A stretch of 64,000 nt of DNA from Yoonia sp. R2331. GTDB taxonomy: Bacteria; Pseudomonadota; Alphaproteobacteria; Rhodobacterales; Rhodobacteraceae. The notes below the pieces were generated by a model. That model was not told the DNA's origin and ran no database searches. It saw nothing but the letters and a program-made list of their open reading frames with translations. Both the position numbers and the translations under genes were made by a program. Below are positions 63,767-64,000 of the stretch, in pieces. Each line of letters starts with the position of its first letter. Position 1 is the stretch's first letter. The DNA is taken from assembly GCF_041103235.1 (NCBI RefSeq), contig NZ_JBGCUN010000001.1:2790001-2854000 (forward strand). Direction: 5' to 3'.

Positions 63767-64000
63767 TTCAGACGAGCCTCCAATGCTTCGACACCGGCTT
63801 TGGTCAGGACAAGCGTGTCCGACTTCAGGATGTCATAGACGTTCGCGCCCTGGCTGGGCAGAACGTTTACGGTTTCGATGTTGCGCGAGGCCTGCAGGAA
63901 TTCTGCGGGCACTTCGGCGCCGTCGATGATCAGGGCACGCTTCCAGCCGCGTTCGCCAAGGGTCTTGGCAAGAGCGGATGTTTTCGCGTCCTTCATCTCG
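63763..64000 (-). CDS. rplD: 50S ribosomal protein L4, C-terminal part (partial)
   Basis: The frame enters from the right edge; the last about 79 residues are visible. [20 protein letters not shown] and [20 protein letters not shown], with [13 protein letters not shown] at the end, match the L4 C-terminus. The true start is outside the window. Confidence 0.95.
   Translation of the reverse strand, partial: EMKDAKTSALAKTLGERGWKRALIIDGAEVPAEFLQASRNIETVNVLPSQGANVYDILKSDTLVLTKAGVEALEARLK

Noticed and set aside
1-64000. CRISPR arrays, tRNA or rRNA genes
   Set aside because: No regularly spaced direct repeats, cloverleaf-like segments with T-loop consensus, or rRNA sequence were noticed in the gaps; a covariance-model scan would settle tRNAs.

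Overview
The window looks like chromosome of a marine Roseobacter-group alphaproteobacterium (Rhodobacterales, Loktanella/Yoonia/Octadecabacter-like). This rests on gene content: the AapJQMP amino-acid transporter, ATP12-type F1 assembly factor, DUF2585, DUF3052, a two-gene LuxR/LuxI system and alphaproteobacterial ribosomal proteins. GC is moderately high, and genes are dense with many 4-nt ATGA overlaps. I recognised no rRNA, tRNA, CRISPR array or intact insertion sequence. Genus-level placement is inference.

Left part (1-21.7 kb). The start of polA runs off the left edge. It is followed by a small zinc-finger gene, an ABC ATPase without a permease, a HIT protein, a small carbohydrate-modification group (core-2/I-branching glycosyltransferase, sulfotransferase), DUF3052, an unrecognised protein, adenosine kinase-nth, an Ada-like methyltransferase, an OmpA-family lipoprotein and a FadR-type GntR regulator with a perfect inverted repeat. 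A decayed iron-type ABC ATPase pseudogene follows. Then come the aapJQMP operon, a tightly coupled run rarA-crcB-rluA type-HAD-ATP12, and a luxR-luxI quorum-sensing pair with a divergent 50-codon small ORF.

Right part (21.7-64 kb). The S10-spc-alpha ribosomal protein cluster lies on the minus strand but is cut into four blocks: rplD-rplW; rplB-rpsS-rplV-rpsC-rplP; rpmC through rpmD; and rplO-secY-adk-rpsM-rpsK-rpoA-rplQ. Each block visible here ends in an intrinsic terminator, and the three internal blocks each start behind a sigma70-like promoter with 17-bp spacing. The gaps hold DUF2200 plus an unknown gene, a 25-kb accessory island, and ilvA plus an FkbM methyltransferase.

The 25-kb island (about 34.1-59.1 kb) is mostly phosphorus scavenging and arsenic detoxification. 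It contains C-P lyase genes phnGHIJKLNM, the regulator phnF, a phnCDE1E2 phosphonate transporter with Pho-box-like sites, a DUF1045 2H phosphoesterase, a HAD hydrolase placed between phnI and phnJ, a periplasmic glycerophosphodiester phosphodiesterase and a phytase-like exported protein. An arsenate module follows: an ArsR-ArsC fusion, an ArsJ-partner GAPDH and ArsJ. A decayed tyrosine integrase lies at the right edge, beside the S10 break. A phn acetyltransferase gene carries an in-frame amber codon. Palindromic REP-like elements sit in gaps between ribosomal genes.
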